Shown piece by piece: positions 22,218 to 32,500 of a stretch of 64,000 nucleotides of DNA; the first letter of the stretch is position 1, and each line of letters begins with the position of its first letter. The notes beneath the pieces are model-generated. The model ran no database searches and was not told where the DNA came from. It saw only the letters and a list, made by a program, of their open reading frames with translations. Location of the stretch: the NCBI RefSeq assembly GCF_947179515.1, contig NC_067472.1, positions 201,770,068 to 201,834,067 on the forward strand, in the 5' to 3' direction. A program made the position numbers and the translations under genes. This DNA is from Apodemus sylvaticus (taxonomy: Eukaryota; Chordata; Mammalia; Rodentia; Muridae).

Positions 22218-25200
22218 CTGGGGGACAGGAGAGAAGGCGTCGGTCGGGGAGACGCTGCTGGTGCGCGTGGAAGGAAGGAAGGAAGGAAGGAAGGAAGGAA
22301 GGAAGGAAGGAAGGGGCCTGGAGGTCGAGGACGGAACTAGGGACCTCCCTGGGCGAGGGCGACAGGGAGGTGGAAAGAGCCAGGGCCAGCCACCAGGGAG
22401 AGGCAGCCTGGATGTCACAAGAAAGACGCGCCGGGCAGTGGTGGCGCACGGCACGCCTTTAATCCCAGCACTTGGAAGGCAAAAGCCAGCGGATTTCTGA
22501 GTTTGAGGCCAGACTGGTAAAGAAAAGAAAAGAGAAGAGGGGAGGGGAAGGGGAAGGGAGGGGAGGGGAGAAGAAAAGAGAAAAGAAAAAAGAGAAAAGA
22601 AAAGAAAGAGACCCGGCCTTAAGTGGTGGCCACTCCGGGAATGGGTGGATGGATGAATGAATGGAATGACTGGGTAGACTATTGATGGAAAGAGGAACGG
22701 ACGAATGAAATACTTGTATACGAGAGCATGGGTAGATACATGAGCAAATGAGTGAAGGGCCAAGGTGCAGGATGATGAATGGACGCACAAACGAACGAAT
22801 GAATGAATGAATGAATGAATGGATGGGTGGAATGTAGGAAGAGAACGGACGCCCCACCGTAGCAAGTGCAGCCGCGTCTTTCTCTCGGTCATGTCTGGAC
22901 CCCCCACACGCCCAGGAGGCGCTGGTGGGATCTGAGCACTGGGTGGTGAGCACTCTGGGGCAGGGTGCGAGGCCTGTGGTGACTGAGCGGGACTGTCATC
23001 TCTGTCATCTCGCCCGGGACCTAGCCCAGGGCTGGAACGCAGGAACATCCTTCTCTACAGCCCGACCTGACGCGTCCTGTCCCCCACCCATGCTCAGCGT
23101 GTGCAGATACTCACTCGTGATTTTATCCAACATTAAGTGAAGACGGCAGCCGAAGGGAGCGTAGAAGCCCACCGTCACCGGGACAGGCACGTGACACAGG
23201 GTTTTAGCCAGACAGCTGCAGTAGACATCATCCTCCGTCAGGATGTCTAGGGGTGGGAAAGGGAAACTGAGTCAATGAGGCTGATTGGGCGCCACCCTCC
23301 CTCCTCCCATGTGTCCTCCATGCCTTCAGCCCTGCTCTGGCCCCAGCATACTCTCCCTGAGTCCCCAAGGTGACCCAGGTCAAACCCCTACATGGAAGGC
23401 ATCTCCCCCCCTTCCCGGCTCCGGCCCTGTGCTGTCCCCACCTCTACTCTGCGGCCCGGAGGCTTATAGGATCTGCTGCCTTGGTCCTGCCCCTCTAGGC
23501 CTGCTCAACCCCTTACACGCCTGTGCTTCTCCTAGGAAAATCCCATGGGCCTTTCTTTTCTTTTCTTCTTTTTTTTTTTTTATATTTTTTATTTACATTT
23601 CAAATGATTTCTCCTTTTCTAGCCCCCCACTCCCCGAAAGTCCCGTAAGCCCCTTTCTCTCCCCCTGTCCTCCCACCCACCCCTTCCCACTTCCCTGTTC
23701 TAGTTTTGCCATATACTGTTTCACTGAGTGTTTCCAGAACAAGGGGCCACTCCTGCTTTCTTCTTGTACCTCATTTGATGTGTGGATTATGTTTTGGGTA
23801 TTCCAGTTTTCTAGGATAATATCCACTTATTAGTGAGTGCATCCCATGGACCTTTCTTGGGGCACAAGAGCCTTGGCTGCACCCTCACTCCTTCAAAGCC
23901 ACGCCCAGCCCCCGCTCCCAGGGCTGCCCTAGTCCTCACAGGGATTTGGGAACTGAGGCCTGTGAGCCCCTGGAGACAGAGTCATGGACCCTGGTCAATG
24001 TCCCTGTATCCAATGGCCACTTGGGAAAAAGTTCCTTGTCCAGAGGACCTCAGACACAAGCACCATAATGTCCCTTTTGCAGGGGACACCCTGTCCCCTG
24101 AGAATTGCTTCTTGGACCTAGAATTGGGGTGTCTAAAAGGTGGGACCCAATCACGGAAGCTGAGTCAGCCTTACGGGGTGTAGTGGGCTGTGGGGTGGGA
24201 CAGTGCCCGGAGACAGGGCCAGGAGGAAACTTGGGACAAGGTGAGCTGAGGTGACAGTGACCTGCCTGGGCAGGCCTCGTCCCCAACCATGCCTAATCAA
24301 TGGGTGATGTCACTTTGCTAAGTCTTTTTCTGAGTATGAAATGGGCAGCCCGGCCCCAGGCACCCTGGCGTGAGTCCTCATGAATTACCTGGTGCAGCTG
24401 TGTCCTCACGTCCGCCACCACTCCCGAACCCGGGCAGGCTGCTAGCCCCTCCCTCCCTGCCCTGATGGACTCCTGGCCCTTCTCAGATACAGGCCCCTCG
24501 GAGCCTGTGCCTAGTGTGACGCTGCCTGCCGTCTGCGTTGCACTCTAATGAGGTCTGGTACGATGGCCCCGTTTCAAGCCCAGGCCCCCTCCCTTTCCTG
24601 CCTGTCCTCACTGTGGTGGTCGCCTAGAGACCCTACAATTCCTCACTGAGCTGTCCTCCTATGGGGTGCTGTATCAAGCGACCGCATCCCCCCATCTGAG
24701 TGCTCTCCGCTCCCCCACTTCTTTAACCTCCACTCTAGACCTGTGTCACCCCCTGACCCCCAGCGCCAGAGCTGGCCAACAAGCTGCCCCAGGTCCTCAT
24801 CCCCCCTGCCCCTTGTCCTCACTGGCCTTGTGGGCCAGCGAGGGAGGCCTAAGAAGAAGGAACAGCAGAGGCAGAGACAGGGGACAGGGGACAGGGGCAG
24901 AGAGACCGAGCACAGGCCTGGCCCGGAAGTCAGGGACCCCAAGAGTTAAGGCAGAGACCCAGGAGTTGGGATGAGCGCCCTGCTGACAGGGCCCAGAGTG
25001 TGTGCGGAGTGGGGACAGGCCCGGAGTGCAGCCAAGGAGCAGAAGGCCCAGGCAGGAGCAAGGCAGATAGGCGGGCGGGCGGGCGGGCGGGCGCAGCCCC
25101 AGAAGGAAGGCCTGAACTGAGCACCGGCGCCGTAGGAGGTGAAGGAACCGCAGGCTGCGGGCGCAGGCAGGGGCCGCGCCTCGGTGGGCTCGCTGGGCTC

Positions 25201-26594
25201 CAGGAGGGCGCCGGCTGCAGAGGGCAGGGCTGGGCCGCTGCTGGCCATGGCCGATACTGCGGTGGGTGAGGAGGTGACAGGCTGGGGGGCGCTGGCTGGT
25301 CCCATGCGGGCAGCGGCGGTTGCTGGTGACCCTTTCTGGGCCCCGAGAACGGGACAGAGCCGCTGCCGCAGCGGGCTGGGAGGGAGGGGTGGGGGTTGAC
25401 GCTGCTGCTGCTGCCGCCGCTGTCGCTGCAGAATAAGGGGCTGGGGACACCGGCGACAGCCGCTGCCACCTCGGTGGCTGCGGTAGGTCTGCTGCCAGTG
25501 AGCCTGAGGGGACAGCTGACAGGGCCCATGGGTGTGAGTGGCCACAGGGTCCTGGTACCACTGACGGCTGCATCCTGGAAGGAAGGAAGTGGGGGTGACT
25601 GGGACTGAGTCCCAGTCCCCCGGGGACGCTGGCTTGAACCAGGCTGTGCTGTTTGGTGAGGCTGCACTGGAGCATCCGTGGGAGCCCCAGAGGCCCCAGA
25701 AGTGAGAGGGGCTCAAAGGACCCAGGGGAGGGCAGGGGCATGACACACGGGGTTTGTGCTTTTCAGGGAGGACGGAGAGAGGACACCATCAGATATCCGT
25801 GCATCTTGGCACCCCAAATCCTGAGACTAACTTCCTATATCCCAAGGGAATATCCCTACAGCCTCAGGGTGAGGAGGGTTGAGGGCCTGGCCGGTCAGAA
25901 GTGGCCAGAGTGGCGGCCATGGAGGAGGGAGGGACAGGCCCAGAGCTGAGAAGGCAGGTGGGCCCTGAGCTGCCAGACCCAGGAGTCTGTGACAGTCTTA
26001 ACAGGAAGTCACCGGCCCCTCCTCGCTTGCCTTCTTCCTTGTGGGAACCTACCTGAGCCACCAACTCATACACACTCAGAGGCGGAGGGGCCGCCCTGCT
26101 CGCCTCCCTTCTCCCACCATGCGGCTCCTCTGGAGGCCGCCCCACAGCATGGAGACCTGCACACGGCACTCCCCTGCTCCCGCCCCACACGGACACTCAA
26201 CTCTACAGGAGACCAGCAAGGTGGTACACACCTGTAGTCTCAGGTTCATGGGAGCTGGGGCAGGAGGAGTGTTTGAACCTAGGTCAAGGCCAGCCTGGGC
26301 TCTCTGTAGCCCAGGCTAACCCAGAACTTGCAACAATCCTCCTGTGTCATCTTGGGAAATGCTGGGACTCCAGGCATGTGCCACATTGGCTCTTGGGGCT
26401 TTTCTCCCTGGAGCCCGTTTGCCCCTTGTATATAAATTCAGCGCCCAGCCGCCCCTACCTGCGTCTCCTGCCACCCCCCACCCCCTCAGAAGTGAACCCT
26501 TACCTTTTTGGTGCCCCAACTCAGGGTCCAAAAAGTATTGTTCATTGGGGGTCCGGGCATTCTTGGTGAAGTGCACATTGTAGTTCTTCTGCAT
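20413..26594 (-). CDS. Nkpd1: Nkpd1, NTPase KAP family P-loop domain-containing protein 1
   Basis: Codes for a KAP-type P-loop protein, a family of membrane-associated STAND-like NTPases related to Kidins220. Three coding exons join in phase: 26504-26594, 23115-23246 and 20413-22217, giving about 675 residues. Visible parts: a P-loop-like stretch near residue 57 (GFYAPFGCR), a hydrophobic segment near 105-120, a strong transmembrane segment near 195-217 after a Cys/Arg cluster, a Walker-B-like VVLEVTGLDTC near 307-317, about seven Gln around 20944-20964, and a basic disordered C-terminus. Human NKPD1 has a longer N-terminus, so another exon (see 24946-25593) or an alternative start may be missing. 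Minus-strand AATAAA is at 20155-20160. Confidence 0.9.
22269..22314 (+). repeat. (GAAG)n microsatellite
   Basis: About eleven GGAA units, 50 bases upstream of the Nkpd1 large-exon acceptor. Confidence 0.95.
22433..22830 (+). repeat. B1 fragment, GA-rich tail and (GAAT)n tract
   Basis: B1 5' half to about 22515, then a purine tract to 22612, then GGATGAATGAAT-type repeats from 22640. Confidence 0.8.
23115..23246 (-). CDS. Nkpd1: Nkpd1 coding exon with degenerate P-loop
   Basis: A 132-bp exon between acceptor acccctag and donor gtgagt on the minus strand. It encodes DILTEDDVYCSCLAKTLCH and VTVGFYAPFGCRLHLMLDK. The phase is 2 in, 1 out, matching both neighbours. Confidence 0.9.
23558..23841 (-). 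mobile_element. 5'-truncated L1 (LINE-1) 3' end with target-site duplication
   Basis: The minus strand reads the known rodent L1 3' region (taagtggatattatcctag) to an A-rich end. Flanks tcccatggRcctttctt at 23541-23557 and 23842-23858 match at 16 of 17 bases. Confidence 0.9.
24946..25593 (-). other. GC-rich open frame inside Nkpd1, possible extra or alternative exon
   Basis: A minus-strand acceptor, cttccttccttccag, is followed by a frame open for about 215 codons (GCSRQWYQDPVATH, RQRRQQQQRQ, Pro/Ala-rich sequence) ending at a stop near 24946. The entry phase matches the 26504 exon. Human NKPD1 has a longer N-terminus that an exon here could supply. I see no strong in-phase donor, and GC-rich DNA keeps frames open by chance, so coding status is unresolved. 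Confidence 0.3.
26215..26395. mobile_element. Old B1-type inverted pair
   Basis: A sense B1-like half (cctgtagtctcaggttcatg, aaggccagcctgggc) directly meets an antisense half (gcccaggctaacccagaac to ccaggcatgtgccac). Confidence 0.5.
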
Positions 26595-26622
26595 GGCGGG
26601 CCGAGGCTTCAGCGACCCTGTC
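26504..26622 (-). CDS. Nkpd1: Nkpd1 5' coding exon with start codon (coding 26504-26594)
   Basis: After a minus-strand acceptor ctatgtag, a short leader runs into ATG at 26592-26594. Thirty codons (MQKNYNVHFTKNARTPNEQ through LGHQK) end one base before donor gtaagg. The phase fits the exon at 23115-23246 exactly. The start choice is by this fit and the upstream non-coding exon, not by alignment. Confidence 0.68.
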
Positions 26623-26904
26623 CTACATAGAAGGGTTGGTGTTCAGCTTGGGGGGCCCTGGCTCCCTGGTTGTAAGATGGCCCCCGTGACCTTGGACAGG
26701 CAAAAGGTGCAGTAAAGATTTGGGGGGGGGGTGTTCCCTGGGTCACTGGAGTGAGCACCGAATGCTCACATGAAAGACAATGGCCAGATGGCTGGGGGTT
26801 CCTGCGGGGCGTACAGAGGTTGTGGGGAGGTTTGGGGACACTGGTGCGGCCTGACCTGGGGCACCACCAAGGACAGATGGACTGAGGGCTAAGGGTTAGA
26901 AACT

Positions 26905-27040
26905 ACCCAACATGGTGGACATGCCTTTAATCCCAGCGCTCAGGAGACAGAGGCGGGGGCCACTGAGTTCCAGGCTAGAAAGAGCTACACAGTGAGGTCT
27001 TCTCTCATAAATGAAGAGCGTAAACAAACAAACAAATAAA
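26905..27040 (+). mobile_element. Old B1 SINE
   Basis: catgcctttaatcccagcgc with a diverged body and an AAAC-rich tail. Confidence 0.7.
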
Positions 27041-27286
27041 TTTGGGGACTCAACAAGGAGATGGAGAGAAGGGGGGCTCTGGGAAACAGGTGGCCTTCTG
27101 CGGAGTCACCGGCAGCCTCTGGGGGGCAGCGTGTGTCACAGCTTCAGAGAACGAGTCAAAGGCAGCTGGGGAAGCCACAGTCTGGCTCAGGGCCGTGAGG
27201 ACCTGTGGTTAGAGCCGGGGGCCCCACCTGTCCCCGCACGCCGCCCCACCCCTGCGCCCACCCCAGCCTGAGCTCTGAGGACGTAC

Positions 27287-27450
27287 CTGGCGGTGGCCGC
27301 GCGGCCCCAGCTCCCTGCCCGTGGCCCCGCGCAGGCCTGGCTGGAGCCGGTGGCGCCCGCTCGCTGCTCGCTCGGCCGGTTCTCCTGCGTGCGTCCCCGC
27401 CCTCTGGGCAGGCGCCCGGCCTGCTGCTCTCTAGGACTGGGCGCCCCTGA
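27287..27450 (-). promoter_or_regulatory. Nkpd1: Nkpd1 candidate 5' non-coding exon and GC-rich promoter
   Basis: A strong minus-strand donor, CCAG followed by GTACGT, ends an exon at 27287. The sequence above it to about 27450 is GC- and CpG-rich. The transcription start cannot be read, so the right edge is approximate. Confidence 0.5.
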
Positions 27451-27574
27451 CAGGGTGAACCCGGGAGGGGTGGGGAGTCGGCAGCAGCCCTCGCACAGGC
27501 TCCCGCGCACCTCCTCTGTAGGGAGGAGGCAGGGCGAATCTAAAGGACGCGGTCGCTCGGCTCGTTCCACCGGG

Positions 27575-27690
27575 GCCCAGCTGTGTGACTCCGGCCCAGT
27601 GACTTCATCTCTCTGAGCCTCCGCTTCCTCGTTGCTGAATAGACCAGGTTGGCACCTGCTTTTTGAAGTTGTCAAAGAGATGAGTCCGCC
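27575..27690 (-). mobile_element. MIR remnant
   Basis: Antisense MIR core: ctctctgagcctccgcttcc then ctcgttgctgaatag. Confidence 0.6.
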
Positions 27691-27825
27691 CAGCCCGGGG
27701 CTGGCCCTTCCGTACACCACCTGCTGACCCATTTACCAGGGGCCGCAGCGGGCGGGCGCCTCACCCAGCACCCTGGCAACAGCACAAACGGGGGGGGGGA
27801 CGGCTGAGCCTGGCCACTCAGTGCC

Positions 27826-27960
27826 CCCCTTTATCATCACAACCCACGGGGCTGTGATAGTGCCCACTTCACAGATGAGAAAACCGAGGCCCAGAGACAC
27901 AAAGCACCTTCCCTGCCCCAGACCACACAGTAGGAAGCTGAAAGCAGGCGGGGACTTCTG
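27826..27960 (+). mobile_element. MIR remnant
   Basis: cacttcacagatgagaaaac cgaggcccagag is the classic MIR core in sense orientation, followed by accacacagtaggaagctg. Confidence 0.75.
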
Positions 27961-28475
27961 GGCCCTGCTGTGCTCTAACAGGACCACGGTGGTGCTGGGC
28001 AGAGGACACTCTACCCTGCTAACTCTTTCCTCGAATCAGCTGGGGCTGGCGTGGGGGAGGCTCCCTGCTGTCAGGGCCTGGCCGCCTTCCTCCATCGTGA
28101 AGTTCCTTTTCTGCCAGCTGTCCCTCGAGCCCCTTCTTTAGGAACTGTCCCCGGAAGACAGGGATTGTATCTCGAGGGGACCTGTGGGGTGCCAGCTCCT
28201 GCTCACAAGGCTGTGCAGCGAAGGGGCGGAGCTCCAGCGGAGGCTGCTGGTCCTGAGAGGGGACCAGGGCGGAGCTGACCGGGCAGGGGTCAGCGTTTAG
28301 TGGTGGGAAACTGGGCAGGAGCAGCCTAAGGAACACAGCGTCTGGACCACAACCCACTGAGGGGCTTGCCCTCCCCACAGGGACCAGCTGAGCCCGGCAG
28401 CACACATCTGCCATCACCTGGGAGGCTGAGGCAGGACCATTGTGAGTTCGCCACCTGAGCTACAAGACAGGATCT

Positions 28476-28652
28476 TTTTTTTTTGTTTTGGTTTTTTGGA
28501 TTGTTTTTTTTTCTTCGAGACAGGGTTTCTCTGTGTAGCCCTGGTTTTCCTGGAACTCACTCTGTAGACCAGGCTGGCCTTGAACTCAGAAATCCTCCTG
28601 CCTCTGCCTCCCAGAGTGCTGGGATTACAGGTGTGCGCCACCACCACCCAGC
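28476..28652 (-). mobile_element. B1 SINE
   Basis: Antisense full-length copy with a T-rich head. Flanks caagacaggatc and caagacctgatc are a near-identical target duplication. Confidence 0.93.
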
Positions 28653-28659
28653 AAGACCT

Positions 28660-28855
28660 GATCATTTTACTAAATTTTATGCGTATGAATGTTTTGCTTG
28701 CATTTATGTGAGGTAAGAACACGGGCATTGGATCCTCTGAAACTGGAGTCGTAGGTGGCCGTGAGCCACCATGTGGGTGGTGGGAATCGAACCTGGGTCT
28801 TCAGCAAAAGCAACAAACACTCTGAACTTCTGACACATCTGTCCCCCCCACCCCC
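28660..28855 (-). mobile_element. B3 SINE
   Basis: Antisense: ggcattggatcctctgaaac, gtgagccaccatgtgggtgg. Confidence 0.8.
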
Positions 28856-28874
28856 AGAGGCCTCGTCTTATCGG

Positions 28875-28934
28875 TGGCAAACTGGTGTGATGGCTCAGAA
28901 GTTAACAGTGCTAACTGCTCCTGCAGAGAACTGG

Positions 28935-28971
<37 letters not shown>

Positions 28972-29057
28972 ACATACACACGAGCCTCACAGACACACAC
29001 ACAGAGACACACACAGAGACAACACACAGACATACAGAGACACACACAGACACACGA

Positions 29058-29090
<33 letters not shown>

Positions 29091-29091
29091 G
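28875..29091 (+). repeat. B2/B3 head followed by (CA)n
   Basis: tgatggctcagaagttaaca leads into an imperfect CA/CAGA repeat from 28938. Confidence 0.8.
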
Positions 29092-29334
29092 CCAGCAGCC
29101 CTTGTTACTTCTCAGCACCTCAGTTTGCAGTCCCTGGGCCTCGGTGCTCACCCAGGCAGCAGTGGGCAGCCCGGATGCTACAAATACAATCGGAGCGAGG
29201 TGGCAGGGTGGGACCTGCCGGGCGGGGAGCTGCCCCAGACATGCTGGCTGGCAGAGCCCATGAGCCGGGCCAGGTGTGCCTGGAGCTTACAGGTGGGGTG
29301 GGTGCGGAGGGACACATGACGAGTCACGGCACAG

Positions 29335-29594
29335 GGCTGCTTCCACAGAAAGAACCTTTATTGAACAGCTGTCATCTGGTGATGCCCCAATGTCCCTCCA
29401 TGCCAACTTTGAACTCATGGGCTGGCCCCACCTCCCGGGACCAAGCACACGTGACCTCCCCAGAGCCTGAGCCACAGCTTCAAGCCACCTGCAAAGGTGA
29501 GCGTGAGGCAGGGCCATGCGCCACACTGAGGCTGAGGTTAGGACAGGGCAAGCCTGGGGTCCTCAGGACTTCTGGATCACCACCTGGAACTTAC
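29335..29594 (-). CDS. Trappc6a: Trappc6a last exon (coding 29563-29594) and 3' UTR
   Basis: After gttccag it encodes the end of Cys, then KFQVVIQKS and TGA at 29563-29565. The 3' UTR runs to AATAAA (minus) at 29357-29362. Confidence 0.93.
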
Positions 29595-32500
29595 CTGGAA
29601 CAGAAGGGTCAAGAGAGAACAGTCCATGAGGGGCCGGCTCTTCACCCCACTCTGCGCCAACAGCCCGGGTGGCCCTGGCAGTGAGTGGGTCACAGGGGTG
29701 CGGCCCCACCCACCTGGCCTGCACTCCAGACCACAGAGGCAGGAGGGCTAGCCTGAGCTCCTGACATGTCCTGCTCATTGAGCTCTGGTCCTCACAGTGG
29801 CAGGAGTTGTCATCTAGGCCCAGCAGGCCCTCTGGGGTCAAGATAATAGCAGACAGGTGTCGAGCCACCATTCTGGGCCATGGGGAACCTGGCCAGGGTA
29901 TGAGATGTCCCACGGGCCCTGGGCCCAGTTCTCTTAGAGGCACTCCCGGGATGCTGGCCGGACACGCCACTCCGTTCATGCTACCTGTCCCTGGGCCTGA
30001 AATCCACATCGCATACAGTTTGGTCACCTGGTTCCCCTTCCCAGCACTGCCGAGGGACCAAGGACGCGGACGCCCCAAAGCCTCCCTACAGCACCCATCC
30101 CCCAGTCACTCACAGGCGGGCAGGGAAGCCACGGAGGCGGTGACCAGACTCCGGAAGCCCAGCGTATGGAGGGCGCCACACAGAAGGCCGCAGGTGAAGG
30201 CCAGGAACTGGGGTGGGAGTGGGGGACAGAACACTGTGGGAAGGGGACGCCAGGCGGGGTGGGCAGATGGGCATGTCCTGTCCCTCAGTCGATACCTTGG
30301 GGGCTTCCTCTCGGTACTGCGGCCCCGAGCCCATGGTGATGAGGAGGGGAAAGCTATTGTCCTGCAGCACATAGGTCCCCTGGCAACAGAAGAGCCTGGG
30401 GCTGGGCACTGGCGGGCGGAGGGCCTCGGCGCCCCCACAAACCCACACCCAGTCCTAGGAGGCGTGTGGGGCACCGTCTGGCCATGAGGCGTCAGGAAGC
30501 AGTCCCAGCCTGGCGGGGGCGCTGGACAAGGAGCCTCTGGCCCTTGATGTGGCGGCAGGGAATGAGCGCAGCGGGCACTGCTGCCTTGTCTGAGACAAGA
30601 GGCCATGTCGGGGCCGCCCGCTCACCGTGGGTCACTCCTGAGGGGCCCTGCCACCCACTGCAGTCCTGGCCTCCCTTGGGGCTCCGAGACGGGGTAGCTG
30701 GGAATGCCTCCTACGTCCCCAGTGGGCGCTGGCGGAGTTCCCACGGCCCCTCACGCGGGGCTGGCCCGGGCCGGGCTCGCACACGCACCTGGTGGTTGGT
30801 GCGGAGGCTGTCCATGTGCTTGTGGAACATGGCCGCCCACAGATCTCTGCACAGGAACTTGAGGGCATCGAGCTCCTCCCTAAAGGCCAGTGTCTCCCGG
30901 GGCAGCCTGGATGAGGGTGTGGAACAACGCGTGCCCCACACAGGACATGCGTGGGCCCGTGAAATCTTCCCCACCCCAGGCCTTGTCAGCAGGAATCCCA
31001 ACTTCAGGTCTGCCCACCCTCCCACGCAGGAGGAAGGCGGGTGGGGCAGGCTCTCACCTCTCACCCAGCGCCTGGCCCACGCGGAAGCCCAGGCCCTCCA
31101 GGACCGACAGGCTCGTCTTCTTCCCCTAGAAGGACAAGAATCTGAGGCTCGGGAGGACGCCACGCAGGCTTCTTCCCCAGTGCTCGATTCCCTCGGCCAG
31201 GAAGGCTCAGCTTCCAGGTCCTTCGAGCAGATCCCTGGGGCAGTGCCAGCCGGTCTCCTGAGCCCAGTCCCTCCTGCTGCCCCAGGCCCACGCTGTCCCT
31301 GTGAGCTCCGGGCCCAGCTGCCAGGTTCACCTAGGCCATCGGAGGGAGGCCCGTGCAAACACCCAGCCACGGAAGCAGGGAGTCGGCGGCGGGCGGGCGG
31401 GGCAGGCATCTGTTGCAGATGCGGGAGGGGGCGGGGCGGGGATGGACGACTTAGGCCAGCTGGGCTCCAGAAACTGCCTAGAGCCACTGCAGACCTGTCA
31501 CCTGTCACCCCTCTCGGGGAGGCCGAGGCAGGAAGGCCTGTCCCGTGCGTGCCTGACTGCAGAGTGGACCGTGGCCAGCATGGGCAACACTACAGGCCAT
31601 GCCTACAGTGCCAGCATCAGGGGTGGGGTGTGAGGGTCATCGGCAGTGCAGTGTGCAGAGGCCAGCCTGGGCTCCGTCTCACACTTACAGAAAGGGTTGG
31701 GCATGGCTCAATACTAAGGTAGTCGTCACCTAGCACAGCTGAGACCTTGCATTCAGCCCCGCCCCAGCATCACCGAGTTCAAATGAGATGCCAGCTCGGT
31801 GGAGGGACCCGGGTGAAAGGCATCTGCATTTCATATCAAGGTGTCAGCCAGGCAGTGCACAGGCCCACGAGCGCAGTGCTTGGGAGACTGAGGCAGAAGA
31901 ACCACAAACTGGAGGCCAGCTGGGACTACTTACTGAGACATCCCAGCACTCCAGAGGCAGAGGCAGAGGCAGAGGCAGAGGCAGAGGCAGAGGCAGGTGG
32001 GTCTCTGTGAGTTTAAGACCAGCTTGGTCTACAGAGTGAGTTCTAGGATAGCTAGAACTTCAAAATACTGATACTTTGTTTTGAAAAAAAATAAAATAAA
32101 ATAAAATAAAAAACCAAAGCAAGCCAGCAAAACGGCTCAGTGGTAAAGAAGCTGGCCCCCAAGCCTGAGGCCCACGGTGCATCTGGGGAATCACATGGCA
32201 GGACAGAAGTGCCCACCAGAGGTGGTCTTCTGGCCACATGTGTAGCGCACACCTGTAATCCCAGCACCCAGGAGGCAGAGCAGGTGGCGCCGAGTTCGAG
32301 GCCAGCCTGGTCTACAGAGTGAGTTCCAGGACAGCCAGGGCTACACAGAGAAAGCCTGTCTCGACAACAACAAGCTGCCCGTGACCTTTACATTCATGGT
32401 TCACGTTCCCTACAAAATAAGTGAATGTAATTAAAGTCAGGTCACTGAGGATCCAGGCCTCTCCCAAACGGGCAGAGACAAGGCTTCCCCTAGGAAGATG

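Larger units (their letters stand above)
27451..29334. other. Intergenic, Nkpd1 to Trappc6a 3' end
   Basis: Two MIR remnants, a B1, a B3 and a (CA)n tract. 27965-28400 is single-copy-like with no gene call. Confidence 0.5.

Noticed and set aside
21430..22500. 356-codon plus-strand frame and several others opposite Nkpd1
   Set aside because: They mirror the GC-rich Nkpd1 coding exon; they lack protein-family features and the minus strand clearly codes for NKPD1.
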